Positions 48,026 to 57,638 of a DNA stretch of 64,000 nucleotides are shown in pieces. The number at the start of each line of letters is the position of its first letter. Position 1 is the first letter of the stretch. Under the pieces are notes generated by a model. The model was not told where the DNA came from and ran no database searches. It worked only from the letters and a program-made list of their open reading frames with translations. The stretch lies in contig JAIPJS010000013.1 in the NCBI GenBank assembly GCA_021734025.1, positions 52,828-116,827 on the forward strand, written 5' to 3'. The stretch is from Candidatus Neomarinimicrobiota bacterium (GTDB taxonomy: Bacteria > Fidelibacterota > JAANXI01). Both the position numbers and the translations under genes were made by a program.

Positions 48026-49400
48026 ATCCATGGATTTCAATGATCTTGATATTCTGGTCGTCGACGATCAGGAAGACGTGCGTAGGGGACTCCAGCGCCT
48101 TATCGGATCGCTGGGATGCAACGTCCGGATTGCAGAATCCGGTGAGACGGCATTGTCCATGCTGCGCGAGACGGCGTTCGATATCGTATTCACCGACATC
48201 AAGATGGGCGGCATGTCCGGTGTCGACCTGATGGAGCGAATTACTGAGAATTGGGGGGACACAGAAGTGGTGCTCATCACCGGATATGGCACCATCGAAC
48301 TCGCAGTACAATGCTTGCGGAACGGGGCCTCACATTTTATAACCAAGCCGTTCGACAACCAGGAGATCCTGGATTTTGTGGAACGCGCAGGATACCGGCA
48401 ATTGGCAAGAAAGCGAAGAAAGCGCTCACAGGAACACTACCAATCGGAAAAAATTATCGCCCGGTCACCTGAGATGCACAAAGTACTGGAAATGACAGAG
48501 CAGGTGGCGCCCAAAACGGTGCCGGTTCTGGTGGAAGGCGAGAGCGGCACGGGAAAGGAACTCATCGCCCATGCGATCCACGAAAAGAGCAGCGTGAGCG
48601 AGAAGCCGTTCCTCGCTATCAACTGCGCGGCGCTCCCGGATTCCCTTTTGGAGTCGGAACTTTTTGGGTACAAACAGGGTGCATTTACCGGCGCGCATGA
48701 AGATACCAGAGGCCTGTTCGAGCAGGCGCAGGGTGGCACTATTTTCCTGGATGAGATCGCTTCCATGTCGATGGCATTCCAGGGCAAACTGCTCCGGGTG
48801 CTGGAGAATAAGGTCATCCGTCCACTCGGCGGCGGCGAGGATGTCTCCGTGGATTTCCGGCTGATTACCGCCACCAACCGGAACCTGGAGGAGATGGTGG
48901 AAGCCGGTGAATTCCGGGAAGATCTCCTATACCGCATCGATGTATTCAGAATTGAATTGCCAACGCTAAATGAGCGGAAGGAATGCATCCCGGCACTTAC
49001 TGAGCACTTTATCGAACGTTTTTCCGTCGAAATTCTCGGAAAGAAAACATTGGTTCCGGAGTTGACACCCGCGTCGCTGCGATACCTGCGGGAACAGCAA
49101 TGGAGCGGTAATGTACGGGAACTGGAGAATACCATCAAACGAGCGTTGGTGGTCTGCGATGGTAAAAAAATCCTGCCGTCGCATCTGGGGCTGTCAATCG
49201 AGACGTCCGACGACCTCGAACCGTATGAAGATTGCAAGCAGCAGGTCATTGAGGATTTTCAGCGACAGTATATCAACAAGGCATTGATACAGACCGACGG
49301 GAATGTCTCGCAGGCCTCAGAAATGTGCGGACTCACCCGGGCCGCCTTCCAGCGGATTATGAAGAAGCTTGATATCGAGCGGGAGGTTGCGGTCTCGTAA
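48003..49400 (+). CDS. Sigma-54-dependent response regulator, probable activator of the nitrate respiration cluster
   Basis: 465 residues from ATG 48003, preceded by GGGGAAG at good spacing; GTG 47988 is an alternative. A receiver (15-130) with acidic pair D21-D22 and phospho-acceptor D65 in VFTDIKMGG is followed by an AAA+ domain with GESGTGKE, GAFTGA and TIFLDEI, and a Fis-type HTH at the end (NVSQASEMCGLTRAAFQRIM). It overlaps the kinase gene by 23 bases. A strong terminator follows, and the next gene downstream is headed by a sigma-54 promoter candidate, making that gene the obvious target. Confidence 0.94.
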   Translation: MSKPQSTESMDFNDLDILVVDDQEDVRRGLQRLIGSLGCNVRIAESGETALSMLRETAFDIVFTDIKMGGMSGVDLMERITENWGDTEVVLITGYGTIELAVQCLRNGASHFITKPFDNQEILDFVERAGYRQLARKRRKRSQEHYQSEKIIARSPEMHKVLEMTEQVAPKTVPVLVEGESGTGKELIAHAIHEKSSVSEKPFLAINCAALPDSLLESELFGYKQGAFTGAHEDTRGLFEQAQGGTIFLDEIASMSMAFQGKLLRVLENKVIRPLGGGEDVSVDFRLITATNRNLEEMVEAGEFREDLLYRIDVFRIELPTLNERKECIPALTEHFIERFSVEILGKKTLVPELTPASLRYLREQQWSGNVRELENTIKRALVVCDGKKILPSHLGLSIETSDDLEPYEDCKQQVIEDFQRQYINKALIQTDGNVSQASEMCGLTRAAFQRIMKKLDIEREVAVS

Positions 49401-49430
49401 TTTTCCTGTAGTAGATTCCTTAGAACACCT

Positions 49431-49467
49431 AAAGATGCCATCTTTCGAAAAGATGGCATCTTTTTTC
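49431..49467 (+). terminator. Rho-independent terminator of the Rrf2-kinase-regulator operon
   Basis: Perfect 15-bp stem AAAGATGCCATCTTT / AAAGATGGCATCTTT with a 3-base loop, running into six T. It starts 31 bases after the regulator stop codon. Confidence 0.95.
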
Positions 49468-50517
49468 GTTCTACCTGTCGGTGATCGCTTCTTGCGTCGC
49501 CGACAGTAGTTGATTGCGTAGAAGAAACCCTCATCGATTCAGCCAATACGGAGATTGACGATGGGGAGAGCATTGACCCTTCCAGGGGCGCTGACCCCTG
49601 AAAGGGTCGGCATTACCTTTTTATATTCTCCCGAAATAACTCACTTGTACGAAGCAAAAATACCCCCAGTCATCCTGAGCGGAGTCCGGCGGCTGCCGGA
49701 CGAAGTCGAAGGATCTCGCTCTTTTCGGCTCCATACATTGGTTTTTCAAGATTCATCTTCTGTAGGAGTCCTTTCCGGGACGTTTCAATCCATATCGGGC
49801 TACACGTATGGTTGCACCAGCCCGCTGCAGCGGGATTCAAATTAAGTCCCGTTGTCCGGGACGAAATTAAGTTCGATTAGCCGGAGATGGAGTGTAACGG
49901 AATCTCCGGTGACTGCTCATCCGGATCCGACTAATTACATTCAATCCCTGCCGGGGTTGGGCGTTCCCCTGGCTCCACAAACCCCGGACTAAAGTCCGGG
50001 GCTATTCATGTTGAATCCCTTTGGGATTCTGACGCTTCTATCAGGAAAATCCTGTGAAAGTCCTCCTGACTCAATTGTTATCCAACCAATCTTTTTTTGG
50101 GGAGCCCAACAGGGCTCAAAATGAATAGCCCTGGGTGAAATCCAGGGTACATTTCTAATGATGATTTTGATAAGTGTAGTTATTTTGGGAAACTCAGTGT
50201 CTGAGCACCCGGATAGAATCTACCGAGTAATGTTCTGCAAGAGGCATATTATGAAAGACCATGAATATTTGAAGAAGTGCGAGTTCTGAGTTTCCTTGAA
50301 TTTTTCGTCCCTTTTGTTTCAAGACAAAAGGGACAATAAAACAGAGAAGGTATTTTCACTGATATTGAGTTTAGGATAAATCAATTAATCCCCCAATTTT
50401 CCCGGTGCATACTCCACTATACACCTCCAACTACCTGTAATATCAATCGGTTACCCGAAACCAGTGATTTCCCCTGCATAGCGTAGTATCCGATTTTCTG
50501 AGATATTGACGATTTCC
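49468..50517. other. 1-kb non-coding stretch packed with hairpin repeats
   Basis: No credible gene: the one open frame (49555-49845) lacks protein-like composition and contains repeats. Visible structures are a 14-bp near-perfect hairpin at 49575-49608 (GACCCTTCCAGGGG arm), CCCCGGACT / AGTCCGGGG at 49982-50001, GAGCCC / GGGCTC at 50102-50117, CCCTGG / CCAGGG at 50129-50147, and GTCCCTTTTGT / ACAAAAGGGAC at 50307-50334. Several of these resemble intergenic repeat families known from many bacterial genomes. Confidence 0.65.
49668..49724 (+). repeat. Intergenic repeat B, copy 1
   Basis: Contains GTCATCCTGAGCGGAGTC, an internal hairpin GTCCGGC / GCCGGAC, and GAAGGATCTCG. It matches the left part of the element at 57403-57552; no right end was found here, so this copy looks truncated. 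Confidence 0.7.
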
Positions 50518-50550
50518 TATTTCAAAATTTCGGCCCGTATTTCAAAAATT
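50518..50550 (+). promoter_or_regulatory. Direct repeats, possible enhancer for the sigma-54 promoter
   Basis: Two near-identical words, TATTTCAAAATTT at 50518-50530 and TATTTCAAAAATT at 50538-50550, lie 20 bases apart on the same face of the helix, about 80-110 bases upstream of the -24/-12 candidate. That is the usual position of activator binding sites for NtrC-type proteins. Confidence 0.4.
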
Positions 50551-50626
50551 GGTGTATGTGTAGGATGAGTATAAACAATGATTTAACCTGCCTATATATT
50601 ATTAATCAGAATTTATAGTCCGATTA

Positions 50627-50642
50627 TGGCACAGCGCTTGTA
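50627..50642 (+). promoter_or_regulatory. Sigma-54 (-24/-12) promoter candidate of the nar cluster
   Basis: TGGCAC-AGCGC-TTGTA matches the consensus TGGCAC-N5-TTGCA at 10 of 11 fixed positions, with exact spacing between the GG and GT/GC dinucleotides. Transcription would start near 50653, leaving a leader of about 33 bases with GGAG before the GTG at 50686. A small dyad TTAGT-N5-ACTAA (50650-50664) overlaps the predicted start. Confidence 0.68.
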
Positions 50643-50685
50643 ACTGTATTTAGTGAATTACTAATCAACACAACGGAGCGATTCG

Positions 50686-51543
50686 GTGAACCGAGGCTTT
50701 TATCTTCTGAACAGTCTGATATTCGCAATTATTCTGTGTTTACCCTTTGACGCAAGCGCCCAGCAGTCCGTAAAAGAATTCTTTCGCCAGAACTGCTACA
50801 GCTGCCATACCATCGGTGGGGGACGTCTCACCGGTCCGGATCTGAAAAACGTGAGCGAGCGCCAGGATCGGGAGTGGCTGGTCGAATTTATCCTGAATCC
50901 GAAGCAGGTGCTGAACAGCGGCGATCCGTATGCCGTGAAACTCCAAAAGGAAGCCCGCGGCGCCGTGATGACCGACGTGCCTGGCATCGACCGGCAGCTG
51001 GCAAACGCACTCCTGGATTTTATCGCCGAGGAATCCCAGAAAGAGGAATCCGAATTCGCCGGATCCCAGATCAGCGATCGACCGCTTACTCCGGCGGATG
51101 TGGCGCAGGGACGTAAAATTTTCTTTGGCACGCAAAATCTGCAAAACGGCGGCCCGTCCTGTATCTCCTGCCACACCGTTAACGATCAGGATTACTTACT
51201 GGGCGGCGGAACGCTGGGCCCGAACCTTACAGGCGCCTTCGGACGGCTGCAGGGCAGAAAAGGGTTGTCGTCCTGGCTCACCGCACCTCCGAGCGTCACC
51301 ATGCAGCCGGTGTACAAAAATCAGCCCATCGCTTCTGATGAAGTTCTGCCGTTAGTCGCCTTTCTCCAAAACCAGCAGCAACAGAAGGCTCAGGCCCGGA
51401 TGTCCCCCTTCATCAATCTGTTATTATTCGGCGTCGGTGGTGCGGCGTTGCTGCTGGTCATCTTTGATCAGATCTGGGGATTCCGCTTTCGGGGTGTCCG
51501 GAAATCGTTACTGAGAAAAGCGAAAAAATCCCGACAGGATTAA
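50686..51543 (+). CDS. Membrane-anchored diheme cytochrome c (NarC-like)
   Basis: 285 residues from a GTG start with GGAG upstream. A signal peptide ends in DASA-Q at about residue 25. Two heme-binding sites are CYSCH (37-41) and CISCH (159-163), each in a cytochrome-c-like domain with downstream Met candidates. A C-terminal helix (about 245-265, INLLLFGVGGAALLLVIF) anchors it with a Lys/Arg-rich cytoplasmic tail. A diheme cytochrome preceding narGHJIK is the arrangement known for narC in Thermus, where it links quinol oxidation to respiration; assignment here rests on position and architecture. Confidence 0.88.
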   Translation: MNRGFYLLNSLIFAIILCLPFDASAQQSVKEFFRQNCYSCHTIGGGRLTGPDLKNVSERQDREWLVEFILNPKQVLNSGDPYAVKLQKEARGAVMTDVPGIDRQLANALLDFIAEESQKEESEFAGSQISDRPLTPADVAQGRKIFFGTQNLQNGGPSCISCHTVNDQDYLLGGGTLGPNLTGAFGRLQGRKGLSSWLTAPPSVTMQPVYKNQPIASDEVLPLVAFLQNQQQQKAQARMSPFINLLLFGVGGAALLLVIFDQIWGFRFRGVRKSLLRKAKKSRQD

Positions 51544-51855
51544 CAGGATTTACAGGATAACAACAGAAAAAAATCAAAAAATTAACAACGGTCAAATGAC
51601 AAAAGCGAATAAATGAGATGGTTTCAAAAGAGGTTTGGTGAGCGGTGGATAAATAATCCTGTCAATAATGGTGTTTTAGATAGAAATGAAAAAGACAGGA
51701 TTAACAAGATGAACAGGATAATTACAAATAAATAAAATGATGACAAAATTGAATTGAAATGTCAAATGCGGTGAAAAATTAGATCAAATTGTAATAAAAA
51801 CTTTAGGGTCGGGTTGGGTTAAAAATCCAGTCAATCCTGTAAATCCTGTCAGATA
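51533..51855. repeat. Intergenic repeat A, degenerate copies between narC-like gene and narG
   Basis: A left end GACAGGATTAACAGGAT at 51533 overlaps the cytochrome stop region. A second left-type end GACAGGATTAACAAGAT lies near 51693, and a right end CCAGTCAATCCTGTAAATCC at about 51828. Left and right ends are mutual reverse complements, so the RNA could fold into long hairpins. The same element forms a four-unit array at 60946-61730. Confidence 0.75.
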
Positions 51856-51879
51856 TGCAGTTGAAAGGGTAACAATATT

Positions 51880-54800
51880 ATGAGTAAAAACAACAATTGG
51901 ATCCGTGACGACGTAGTCCCGCAGCAGCGCCAGTGGGAGGAATTTTACCGGAATCGCTGGCAGTACGACAAGATTGTACGCAGCACCCACGGCGTCAATT
52001 GCACCGGAAGCTGCACATGGGATATCCACGTCAAAGACGGCATCGTCACCTGGGAAATGCAGGGGCTGGATTATCCGAAGTTGGAGTCCAAACTACCAGC
52101 ATACGAACCCAGGGGATGCCAGCGCGGGATTTCCTTCTCGTGGTATCTCTACAGTCCGCTGCGAGTGAAATACCCGTATATCCGCGGTGCCATGCTGGAT
52201 CTCTGGCGGGAAGCCAGGGCCGAATACGATGATCCTGTGGACGCCTGGGCGTCCATGGTGACGGACGAAGAGAAGCGCAATCGCTGGCAGAACGCCCGCG
52301 GCAAGGGCGGATTCCGGCGCACGGACTGGGACACGGTGCTGGAAATTATGGCGGCGTCCAATATCCACACGATTAAGAGTCACGGCCCGGATCGGATCGC
52401 AGGATTTTCGCCCATCCCTGCCATGTCCATGCTGAGTTATGCCTCCGGCGCCCGGATGCTCCAGCTCATGGGTGGGCTCTCGCTCTCTTTCTACGACTGG
52501 TACTGTGATTTGCCAAACGCTTCCCCGGAAACCTGGGGCGAGCAGACCGATGTCCAGGAATCCGCAGACTGGTACAACGCCAAGATGCTGGCGGTCATGG
52601 GATCCAACCTGAATATGACCAGAACCCCAGACTGTCATTTTGCAGCAGAAGCCCGCCACAACGGCACGAAAATGTATGTCTTTTCCCCGGATTACAGTCA
52701 GGTTTCGAAATACGCCGATGAGTGGATGCCGATTAATGCGGGACAAGACGGCGCCTGGTGGATGGCGGCGAATCATGTGATCCTGAGCGAATTTCACCAT
52801 AAAAAGCAGACCTCCTATTTCCAGGATTATATCAAGCGGTATTCCGATTCGCCGTTCCTGGTGGAGATGTCCAAAGATGGTGATCACTTTGAAGCGGGGC
52901 AGCTCCTCCGGGCGGGACGATTATCACAATATACCGATGAAGAAAACGAAGAATGGAAATTCCTGATGTGGGACGAGGAGGAAAATCGTCCCAAGATGCC
53001 CATGGGCAGCTCAGGACATCGCTGGGAAGAGGCCGGCGGTAAGTGGAACCTGAAGCTGGAGGACGGCAAAGATGGCAGCAAGATCCATCCGCAGTTGACA
53101 TTTCTGGATGACTCGGAAAATACCGCGTCTGTCCGGTTCGACAATTTCGGCGAGGGTGATAGCTTTCAGAGGTCGGTACCGGTGCGGAAAATCCAGACCG
53201 AAGACGGCGAAGTGACCGTCACCACGGTATTCGATCTCCTGATGGCGCAGTACGGGGTGAACCGCGGTTTGCCGGGCGACTATCCGGAAGATTATGACGA
53301 CGACAAGCCGTACACGCCGGCCTGGGCGGAGAAATACACCGGACTGAGCAAGGACAACATCATCAAGTTTGCGCGGGAGTGGGCCTCCACGGCCGAGCAC
53401 ACCAACGGCAAGTGCACGGTCATCATCGGCGCGGGCATCAACCACTGGTATCACGCCAATCTCATGTATCGCGCGCCAATTCACGCGCTCATTTTCTGCG
53501 GCTGCATCGGCGTGAACGGCGGCGGGCTGGCGCATTATGTCGGACAGGAAAAGCTGGCGCCGGGCGAATCATGGAGCTCCATCGCCTTTGCCAAAGATTG
53601 GAATGGCGGTGCGGTTCGCCTGCAAAACGCTCCCAGCTGGCACTATGTGAATTCCGACCAGTGGCGCTACGAAAAGAATTTTACGGACTATCACAGCGTC
53701 CCCAAGAACCAGACGGAGGATTCCATTGCCCAGGGACATACCATGGATCGCCAGATCCAGGCGGTGCGCAACGGTTGGCTGCCGTTTTATCCGCAGTTCG
53801 ACCGGAATCCGCTCGATTTGATGAACGAAGCCAGAGATGCCACCGGATCGACAAACCAGGAAGCGATTGCGAACTACGTGGTTAACCAGCTCAAGTCACG
53901 GGAATTACAGTTTTCCGTGGAAGATCCGGACGCCGAAGCAAACTGGCCTCGAGTCTGGTACATCTGGCGGGGCAACGCCATTCTGGCGAGTGCCAAGGGG
54001 CATGAATATTTTCTGAAACATTATCTGGGTACGCACCACAATTCCATTTCCAATGAAGAGTTTGCCCGGGATTCTGTGGAGGAAGTCAAATGGCACGAGG
54101 AACTCCCGGTGGGCAAGATGGATCTGGTGGTGGATCTGAACTTCCGCATGGATTCTTCTGCGCTCTATTCCGATATCGTTCTCCCGGCGGCCACCTGGTA
54201 CGAGAAGGATGACCTGAACTCCACGGACATGCACAGCTTTATCCATCCCCTGGGGAAGGCCGTCCCGCCGTGCTGGGAGTCCAAGAGCGACTGGCAGATC
54301 TTCAAAGAGATCTCGAAAAAGTTCTCCGAATTGGCGGAGAAGCACTTCCCGGAACCGGTGCAGGACATCGTGGCGAAGCCGCTGGCGCACGACTCGTCCG
54401 CTGAAATTGCCCAGCCGGAGATCAAAGACTGGATTAGCGGTGAGGCCGATGCCATCCCTGGGAAGACCATGCCGTCCTTTCACGTCGTCTCCAGAGATTA
54501 TAAAAACCTCTATAAACAATTCATATCGCTGGGACCCGAAGCCCGGGAGAACGGACTCGGCGCCCACGGAACGCACTACGAAATCGAGGACGTCTACGAC
54601 GAGATGCTGGAGACGCATCCCACCGAATCCTGGGACGGAAACCAATATCCGTCTCTGGACGAAGACCGGGATGCCTGCAACGCCATCCTGCATCTTGCCA
54701 CTGTTACGAACGGCGAACTGGCGTATCGCAGCTACAAAAATATGGAAGAGAAGGTCGGTCTGCCGCTGGCGGATCTGGCGGAGGGCAGCCGGGACATCGT

Positions 54801-55521
54801 CACCAGTTTCGACGATATCGTGGCTCAGCCGCGGCGGTTCGTGAACAGTCCCATGTGGTCTGGCCTCATGGATGACGGTCGCGCCTATTCCCCGTTTACG
54901 TATAACGTAGAACGGCTCGTCCCGTGGAGGACGCTCACCGGTCGCCAGCACCTGTACCTTGATCATCCGGGGTACATACAGTTCGGGGAGCATCTTCCAA
55001 CTTACAAGCCGAAGCCGATGCCCGCTCAATATGCGGAGCTGGAGTTCAGCGATAAGGAAACGAACTCTATGATGCTGAACTACCTCACGCCGCACGGAAA
55101 ATGGCATATCCATTCCACTTACGGGGATAACGAGCGAATGACGACGCTATCCCGTGGCGTGGAACCGTTCTGGATTAACGACAAGGACGCCGCCGAACTG
55201 GGCATCGATGACAATGACTGGGTGGAAGTTTACAACGATAACGGTGTCGTGGTTACTCGTGCAGCAGTGAGCGCGCGGATTCCCAGAGGAATCTGTATCC
55301 AGTATCACTCGCCGGAGCGGACGTATTCAGTACCGAAATCCCCGATACGCGGTAACCGGCGCGGCGGCGGGCACAACAGTCTGACGCGCACCCGATTGAA
55401 ACCGAATCTCATGGTCGGCGGCTACGGCCAGTTTACCTATCACTTCAACTACTGGGGCCCGACCGGCAACAACCGCGACACGCATATCCTGGTGCGGAAA
55501 CTCCCGGAATTGAAATGGTGA
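51880..55521 (+). CDS. narG: Respiratory nitrate reductase alpha subunit
   Basis: 1213 residues, aligning end to end with known NarG. The N-terminal Fe-S site has the NarG pattern of one His and three Cys: [12 protein letters not shown] and EPRGCQRG. Mo-bis-MGD site segments are present: [40 protein letters not shown] and [14 protein letters not shown]; later come [38 protein letters not shown] (AATWYEKDD) and [10 protein letters not shown]. There is no Tat signal, so it faces the cytoplasm as in E. coli NarG, arguing against a periplasmic nitrite oxidoreductase. It reduces nitrate to nitrite with electrons from NarH. The RBS is AAAGGG. Confidence 0.98.
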   Translation: MSKNNNWIRDDVVPQQRQWEEFYRNRWQYDKIVRSTHGVNCTGSCTWDIHVKDGIVTWEMQGLDYPKLESKLPAYEPRGCQRGISFSWYLYSPLRVKYPYIRGAMLDLWREARAEYDDPVDAWASMVTDEEKRNRWQNARGKGGFRRTDWDTVLEIMAASNIHTIKSHGPDRIAGFSPIPAMSMLSYASGARMLQLMGGLSLSFYDWYCDLPNASPETWGEQTDVQESADWYNAKMLAVMGSNLNMTRTPDCHFAAEARHNGTKMYVFSPDYSQVSKYADEWMPINAGQDGAWWMAANHVILSEFHHKKQTSYFQDYIKRYSDSPFLVEMSKDGDHFEAGQLLRAGRLSQYTDEENEEWKFLMWDEEENRPKMPMGSSGHRWEEAGGKWNLKLEDGKDGSKIHPQLTFLDDSENTASVRFDNFGEGDSFQRSVPVRKIQTEDGEVTVTTVFDLLMAQYGVNRGLPGDYPEDYDDDKPYTPAWAEKYTGLSKDNIIKFAREWASTAEHTNGKCTVIIGAGINHWYHANLMYRAPIHALIFCGCIGVNGGGLAHYVGQEKLAPGESWSSIAFAKDWNGGAVRLQNAPSWHYVNSDQWRYEKNFTDYHSVPKNQTEDSIAQGHTMDRQIQAVRNGWLPFYPQFDRNPLDLMNEARDATGSTNQEAIANYVVNQLKSRELQFSVEDPDAEANWPRVWYIWRGNAILASAKGHEYFLKHYLGTHHNSISNEEFARDSVEEVKWHEELPVGKMDLVVDLNFRMDSSALYSDIVLPAATWYEKDDLNSTDMHSFIHPLGKAVPPCWESKSDWQIFKEISKKFSELAEKHFPEPVQDIVAKPLAHDSSAEIAQPEIKDWISGEADAIPGKTMPSFHVVSRDYKNLYKQFISLGPEARENGLGAHGTHYEIEDVYDEMLETHPTESWDGNQYPSLDEDRDACNAILHLATVTNGELAYRSYKNMEEKVGLPLADLAEGSRDIVTSFDDIVAQPRRFVNSPMWSGLMDDGRAYSPFTYNVERLVPWRTLTGRQHLYLDHPGYIQFGEHLPTYKPKPMPAQYAELEFSDKETNSMMLNYLTPHGKWHIHSTYGDNERMTTLSRGVEPFWINDKDAAELGIDDNDWVEVYNDNGVVVTRAAVSARIPRGICIQYHSPERTYSVPKSPIRGNRRGGGHNSLTRTRLKPNLMVGGYGQFTYHFNYWGPTGNNRDTHILVRKLPELKW

Positions 55522-55540
55522 CGGAAATAGCACGCAGATG

Positions 55541-55617
55541 ACGCTGATTTAGCCGATGACCACAGATAAAAACAAATGAACCGCTGAGACGCGAAGAACG
55601 CAAATAAAACGCGAAGA
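55541..55617 (+). repeat. Intergenic repeat C, copy 2
   Basis: Inverted match of 45104-45179, immediately after narG. The pattern GATGACCACAGATAAAAACA then GCGAAGAACGCAAATAAAAC is of a kind seen scattered in intergenic DNA of many bacteria. Confidence 0.75.
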
Positions 55618-55691
55618 AATAAAATGAACAAACGAGAATATTAATAACGAACTGTAACTCGCTAAAGCGGGGACTACCAACAAGTGAGACA

Positions 55692-55782
55692 CAGGACTGG
55701 TTTTAACTATAGCACAGTAACACGGTAACACATTAACACGTCGTTACCTGAACACCTGAACACTATAACACACTAACACAGG
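55692..55782 (+). repeat. Intergenic repeat D, copy 2
   Basis: AACAC-rich stretch, inverted match of 44764-44822. Its right end (ACAGGTTTT) reaches to within 7 bases of the narH start codon, so narH translation initiates at the edge of the repeat with only a weak AGG as ribosome site. Confidence 0.7.
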
Positions 55783-55788
55783 TTTTAT

Positions 55789-57279
55789 ATGGATATCAGA
55801 TCACAGATTTCGATGGTTTTTCACCTGGATAAATGTATTGGCTGTCACACATGTAGTATTGCGTGTAAAAATATATGGACGGATCGCGAGGGCGCCGAAT
55901 ACATGTGGTGGAATAACGTGGAGACAAAACCCGGTACCGGCTACCCCACCAAGTGGGAGGATCAGGAAACGTACCAGGGCGGCTGGGAGGTTCAGCACGG
56001 GAAGCTCCGGCTTAAGTCCACCGGCAAGGCCCGGATTGTGGCGAATATCTTTCACAATCCGCACCAGCCGAGCATGGACGAATATTACGAGCCGTGGACG
56101 TACGATTACGACAATCTGTTCAACGCTCCGGAGGGTACCGACCAGCCCACGGCCAAGCCAATTTCCAAGGTGACCGGCGAATATATTGACGTGGAAGCAG
56201 GCCCCAACTGGGATGACGACCTTGGCGGATCGCCGGTCTATGCGGAGAACGATCCGAACCTGGAAGCCCTCACCGACGCCCAGCGTCAGCAGATGTTCGA
56301 GATCGAGCGGATGGTGTTCTTTTACTTCCCGAGGATTTGCAATCACTGCCTGAATCCCGCCTGTGTGGCGGCGTGCCCGTCCGGCGCGCTCTACAAGCGT
56401 GGCGAGGACGGCATCGTGCTCCTGGATCAAGAGCGGTGCCGGGGATGGCGAGCCTGTATCGCAGCCTGTCCGTACAAAAAGACCTATTACAACTGGAAGA
56501 CCGGTAAGTCCGAAAAATGTATCCTCTGCTTTCCGCGACTTGAAACGGGACAGGCCCCGGCGTGCTTTCATTCTTGTGTGGGGCGAATCCGTTATCTCGG
56601 TGTTCTGCTGTACGATGCGGATCGCCTGGAGGAAACCGCTAAGAAGGAAGACCACGAACTGGTTGACGCCCACAGGGATATTATCCTTGATCCCTTTGAT
56701 CCTGAAATTATCAAGGAAGCCAAGGCAAACGGTATCCATGAGGATACCATCAAGGCAGCACAGGATTCCCCGGTCTGGAAATTCGTTAAGGAGTGGGGAA
56801 TAGGACTTCCGCCGCATATCGAGTACCGGACGCTGCCCATGTTATTCTACGTGCCGCCGTTGCTTCCCGTAATATCCAGTTTTGACGGGGATACGGTCAA
56901 AAGCATGTCCGACGGATTTTTCTCGGACTTCGAGAAAGCCAGAGCACCCATAGAGTATCTCGGCAAGATGTTCGCTGCCGGCAATAACAGCAAAATTCGC
57001 TACGCGCTCAAAAAGCAGATGGCTGTCCGGGCATATCGGCGGGCGAAGACTGTGGGCGATCTAACCATGGAAGAAGCGGAAAAAATACTTACCGAAGCGG
57101 ACAGCTCTCCAGAGGAAGCGGAAGGCATCTACCAGCTCACCTCCATGGCGCGGCTGGAAGATCGGTTTGTGATTCCGCCGGCCCACCGCGAAGAAGCAGT
57201 GGAGATGATGGACGATCCGCTGGAGCATAAAACATCGACGGGATTCGGCTTTCGGAATGAGCCGAAACGCGGTGCGTAA
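55789..57279 (+). CDS. narH: Respiratory nitrate reductase beta subunit
   Basis: 496 residues, close to E. coli NarH. Four Cys clusters for Fe-S centres are present: CIGCHTCSIACKN near the start, CNHCLNPACVAACPSG (about 184-199), CRGWRACIAACPYKK (about 217-231, with Trp at the [3Fe-4S]-type position) and CILCFPRLETGQAPACFHSC (about 244-264). It passes electrons from NarI hemes to NarG and is cytoplasmic. It lies 267 bases after narG, an unusual gap for this operon, filled by repeats C and D. Confidence 0.98.
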   Translation: MDIRSQISMVFHLDKCIGCHTCSIACKNIWTDREGAEYMWWNNVETKPGTGYPTKWEDQETYQGGWEVQHGKLRLKSTGKARIVANIFHNPHQPSMDEYYEPWTYDYDNLFNAPEGTDQPTAKPISKVTGEYIDVEAGPNWDDDLGGSPVYAENDPNLEALTDAQRQQMFEIERMVFFYFPRICNHCLNPACVAACPSGALYKRGEDGIVLLDQERCRGWRACIAACPYKKTYYNWKTGKSEKCILCFPRLETGQAPACFHSCVGRIRYLGVLLYDADRLEETAKKEDHELVDAHRDIILDPFDPEIIKEAKANGIHEDTIKAAQDSPVWKFVKEWGIGLPPHIEYRTLPMLFYVPPLLPVISSFDGDTVKSMSDGFFSDFEKARAPIEYLGKMFAAGNNSKIRYALKKQMAVRAYRRAKTVGDLTMEEAEKILTEADSSPEEAEGIYQLTSMARLEDRFVIPPAHREEAVEMMDDPLEHKTSTGFGFRNEPKRGA

Positions 57280-57402
57280 ATGACTGTTAGCCACGAAGAA
57301 ACGCGAAGAAAACACGAAGAATTATTAGAAAAAAGTATCAATGAATATAAATGTAGAAACGTAGCATGGAGGCTGGGTGAAAACAATAAATCAAGCACAA
57401 CA

Positions 57403-57552
57403 TTTGTCATCCCGAGCGGAGTCCTGCCTTGTTGGGACGCAGCCGAGGGATCTCGTTGTTTCACCTCAAAGCTTTGATTACGAAGGGATTTTAAAAAGTT
57501 GGAAGCAAAGGACTAGGAGATTCTTCGCTTCGCTCAGAATGACAGGTTTTTC
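57403..57552 (+). repeat. MITE-like intergenic repeat B, copy 2, between narH and narJ
   Basis: About 150 bp with imperfect terminal inverted repeats: left GTCATCCCGAGCGGAG, right CTTCGCTCAGAATGAC. It contains CCGAGGGATCTCGTTG near the left end. It has no coding capacity and fills most of the 359-bp narH-narJ gap (57280-57638); nothing else is recognised there. Confidence 0.78.
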
Positions 57553-57638
57553 TTGACATTGCATTCTCACACAGCCTTCATGCTACGTCTTTACTACAAA
57601 AGAGAACTAAAAATAGATAACACAATACCGGAAATACC

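Noticed and set aside
49555..49845. 96-codon open frame in the repeat-rich gap
   Set aside because: Built from hairpins and repeat B, with no protein-like pattern or homologous look.
53905..55113. 402-codon minus-strand open frame
   Set aside because: Entirely antisense to narG, whose sequence aligns through the same region with known NarG. A by-product of GC-biased codon use.
51880..55521. Nitrite oxidoreductase alpha subunit (NxrA) instead of NarG
   Set aside because: No Tat signal, full-length agreement with E. coli-type NarG, and narJ, narI and narK follow in canonical order.
55801..56817. 338-codon minus-strand open frame
   Set aside because: Antisense to narH and without recognisable domain; the plus-strand protein is beyond doubt.
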